A DNA stretch of 64,000 nucleotides from Clostridia bacterium (lineage in GTDB: Bacteria > Bacillota > Clostridia > Oscillospirales > Acutalibacteraceae), in assembly GCA_017430535.1 (NCBI GenBank), contig JAFRMR010000013.1, positions 305,806-369,805 on the forward strand, read 5' to 3'. Each line of letters starts with the position of its first letter. The first letter of the stretch is position 1. Below, piece by piece: positions 62,356 to 64,000 of this stretch. Both the position numbers and the translations under genes were made by a program. Below the pieces are notes generated by a model that was not told the origin of the DNA, searched no databases, and worked only from the letters and a program-made list of their open reading frames with translations.

Positions 62356-63300
62356 TTGAAAGGTATTATTCTTGCCGGGGGTTCCGGTACACGGCTTTAC
62401 CCCCTCACTCTTGTAACCAGTAAACAGCTTCTGCCGGTTTATGATAAACCTATGATATATTATCCCCTGTCAACCCTTATGCTTGCAGGTATCAGAGATA
62501 TCCTTATTATTTCCACCCCGTCGGATACCCCCAAGTTTTCCCAGCTCCTCGGGGACGGCAGCCAGTTCGGCCTCAACCTCAGTTACGCCGTTCAGGAAAA
62601 GCCGGAGGGTCTTGCCCAGGCCTTTATCATAGGCGAAGAGTTTATCGGCGGTGACAGCGTGGCCATGGTTCTGGGTGACAATATCTTCTACGGCAGCGGT
62701 CTCGGCCATCTGCTGCGTCAGGCCGCCAAAAACGAAGGCAGGGCCACAATTTTCGGCTACTATGTTGATAATCCCCAGGCCTTCGGTGTTGTGGAATTTG
62801 ATAAAAACAATGTTCCCGTTTCCATAGTTGAAAAGCCCAAAAAACCGAAATCAAATTATGCGGTTACCGGCCTTTACTTCTATGATAACCGGGTTGTCGA
62901 GTACGCCAAATCCCTTAAACCCTCCGAAAGAGGAGAGCTTGAAATAACGGATATCAACCAGATTTATCTCAAGAATAACGAGCTGGATATCCGCCTTCTG
63001 GGCAGGGGCTACGCCTGGCTTGATACGGGAACGGTAGATTCCCTGCTTGATGCCACCAATTTCATCAGAACCATTGAACAGCTTCAGGGAATCCAGATTT
63101 CCGCCCCGGAAGAAATCGCATACAATATGAGGTGGATAAGCAAAGAGGCGCTTGTTGCATCCGCCCAGAAATACGGCAAATCATCCTACGGCGAGCATCT
63201 GCTAGCTGTTGCGGAAGGAAAAATCCTTTATTCCTCCGACAGGCCCGGCGAAAGGCCCTGCTGGGGTGTTGAGGACGGTCTGAATCATGAATCTTACTGA
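62356..63300 (+). CDS. rfbA: Glucose-1-phosphate thymidylyltransferase
   Basis: A 314-residue enzyme making dTDP-glucose, the first step of dTDP-rhamnose synthesis. The start was set at TTG 62356 ([18 protein letters not shown]), with GAGGATG about ten bases upstream; the longer upstream frame has no support. The motifs [35 protein letters not shown] and a C-terminal [10 protein letters not shown] are diagnostic. It overlaps rfbC by 14 bases. The cell-wall or surface polysaccharide role is inferred. Confidence 0.95.
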   Translation: MKGIILAGGSGTRLYPLTLVTSKQLLPVYDKPMIYYPLSTLMLAGIRDILIISTPSDTPKFSQLLGDGSQFGLNLSYAVQEKPEGLAQAFIIGEEFIGGDSVAMVLGDNIFYGSGLGHLLRQAAKNEGRATIFGYYVDNPQAFGVVEFDKNNVPVSIVEKPKKPKSNYAVTGLYFYDNRVVEYAKSLKPSERGELEITDINQIYLKNNELDIRLLGRGYAWLDTGTVDSLLDATNFIRTIEQLQGIQISAPEEIAYNMRWISKEALVASAQKYGKSSYGEHLLAVAEGKILYSSDRPGERPCWGVEDGLNHESY

Positions 63301-63832
63301 AACCGGCATTAAAGGCGCATATCTTATTGAGCCCGCAGTTTTCGGCGATAACAGGGGCTGGTTCTATGAGAGCTATTCCGCCCTTAAATTTGCGCAGCTG
63401 GGCATAGATACCGTATTTGTTCAGGATAACAGGTCCTTTTCCGAAAAGAAGGGCACCGTAAGAGGCCTTCACTGCCAGAAAGCCCCTGCAGCCCAGGCAA
63501 AGCTTGTTTCCTGCACCCGGGGCAGAATAATCGATGTTGCGGTTGATATACGCAAAAACTCTCCCACATATCTCAAACATGTGGCTGTTGAGCTTTCCGG
63601 GGAGAATAAAAATATGCTCTATATCCCCAAGGGCTGCCTTCACGGCTTTGTTACCCTTACGGATAATGTTGAGCTTTCCTATAAGGTGGATGATTACTAT
63701 TCGCCCGAAAATGACAGAAGCATCCGTTTTGACGATCCGATTTTCGGAATCGACTGGGGAACCGATAACCCGATTCTCTCCGAAAAAGACAGAAACGCCC
63801 CGCTCTTTTCACAGAGCGATGTAGAGTTCTGA
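63287..63832 (+). CDS. rfbC: dTDP-4-dehydrorhamnose 3,5-epimerase
   Basis: A 181-residue cupin-fold epimerase, the third step of dTDP-rhamnose synthesis. The active-site segments are [20 protein letters not shown] (catalytic His), and [10 protein letters not shown] with [11 protein letters not shown] (the Tyr and second His). Length matches the family (180-185). The next genes (rfbB, rfbD) are expected beyond the window. It overlaps rfbA by 14 bases. Confidence 0.95.
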   Translation: MNLTETGIKGAYLIEPAVFGDNRGWFYESYSALKFAQLGIDTVFVQDNRSFSEKKGTVRGLHCQKAPAAQAKLVSCTRGRIIDVAVDIRKNSPTYLKHVAVELSGENKNMLYIPKGCLHGFVTLTDNVELSYKVDDYYSPENDRSIRFDDPIFGIDWGTDNPILSEKDRNAPLFSQSDVEF

Positions 63833-63887
63833 ACAGGATAAAAAGAAAATCACTCCCGATTGGGCGGATGTTCGTAAATCAGTATTG

Positions 63888-63996
63888 GTTTTCGCGGAAA
63901 ACTAAAACCGCAGTACATCGTCAGATTTGTTCACCATACACAAAGTATGCTTCGCAAATCTTCCTTGTTCTGCGGCTTATTTTTCACGAGAAAACT
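63888..63996. repeat. Long imperfect inverted repeat downstream of rfbC
   Basis: GGTTTTCGCGGAAAAC... (63888-63914) pairs imperfectly with the reverse complement of CTGCGG...CGAGAAAAC (63970-63996). An inner CATAC-ACAAA-GTATG hairpin lies at about 63943-63957, and an AGATTTG/CAAATCT pair flanks it. It could fold as one hairpin of about 110 bases. No open frame with a ribosome-binding site was found. Confidence 0.5.
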
Positions 63997-64000
63997 GCTT

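Overview
The window looks like the chromosome of an anaerobic, probably gut-dwelling Clostridia-class Firmicute, most likely near the Oscillospiraceae/Ruminococcaceae or Lachnospiraceae. This is inferred from several things seen in the sequence. Housekeeping genes have Firmicute form (tmcAL next to ackA, and rpoB-rpoC-rpsL-rpsG-fusA-tuf). Promoters are sigma-A type (TTGACA/TATAAT-like), Shine-Dalgarno sites are strong AGGAGG types, and TTG/GTG starts are frequent. Many short secreted or lipoprotein genes and glycoside hydrolases are present. No rRNA, tRNA, CRISPR array, phage or transposase gene was found.

Layout. 1-6.6 kb: an acetyltransferase, a sodium/proline-type symporter with an AIM24-family protein, two small unknown genes, and a run of secreted hydrolase, flavodoxin and proline-rich secreted protein. 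6.6-13.7 kb (minus strand): a tight six-gene operon that reads as a sulfoquinovose (plant sulfolipid sugar) catabolic pathway of the transaldolase type. It holds a YihQ-like sulfoquinovosidase, a small transaldolase, a YihU-like reductase, a fucose-isomerase-like protein, a TSUP exporter and a GPH-type importer. Directly upstream, under its own promoter, lies an 889-residue (alpha/alpha)6 glycosidase. It is divergent from a shikimate-kinase-like gene, and the two promoters share a perfect palindrome. 17-23 kb: a GH25 lysozyme, rsmA, then a plus-strand operon of galE, a HAD phosphatase, UPF0237 (ACT), UPF0210 (DUF711), a TetR regulator and a large secreted beta-helix-like protein whose signal peptide is split off by a one-base frameshift. 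25.6-28.6 kb: repeat-rich intergenic DNA, ackA and tmcAL.

28.7-41.0 kb: RNA polymerase beta and beta' subunits, S12, S7, EF-G and EF-Tu. 41-45 kb (minus): a lysophospholipase-type hydrolase, an acyl-CoA synthetase, thiamine pyrophosphokinase and a HAD phosphatase. 45.3-50.9 kb: a Trk/Ktr potassium uptake pair, then a three-gene signalling cassette (7TM sensor without an ATPase, histidine kinase, NarL-type regulator) that ends in a structured 3' RNA. 51-52.7 kb: an XRE repressor divergent from two secreted proteins, with two near-identical operators bracketing their promoter. 52.9-62 kb: a domain-swapped GH3 beta-glucosidase, a MATE exporter, a multi-TM MFS-like protein coupled to a leucine-rich-repeat membrane protein, and a uracil/xanthine permease. 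62.3-63.8 kb: the start of a dTDP-rhamnose operon (rfbA, rfbC).

The most interesting content is the sulfoquinovose operon: its active-site variant (the sulfonate-contacting Arg of YihQ is replaced by Gln), its adjoining unassigned glycosidase and its divergent kinase-like gene. Next come the XRE operator pair, the homopolymer frameshift in the secreted protein, and a composite intergenic repeat present at 25.8 kb and again at 57.1 kb.
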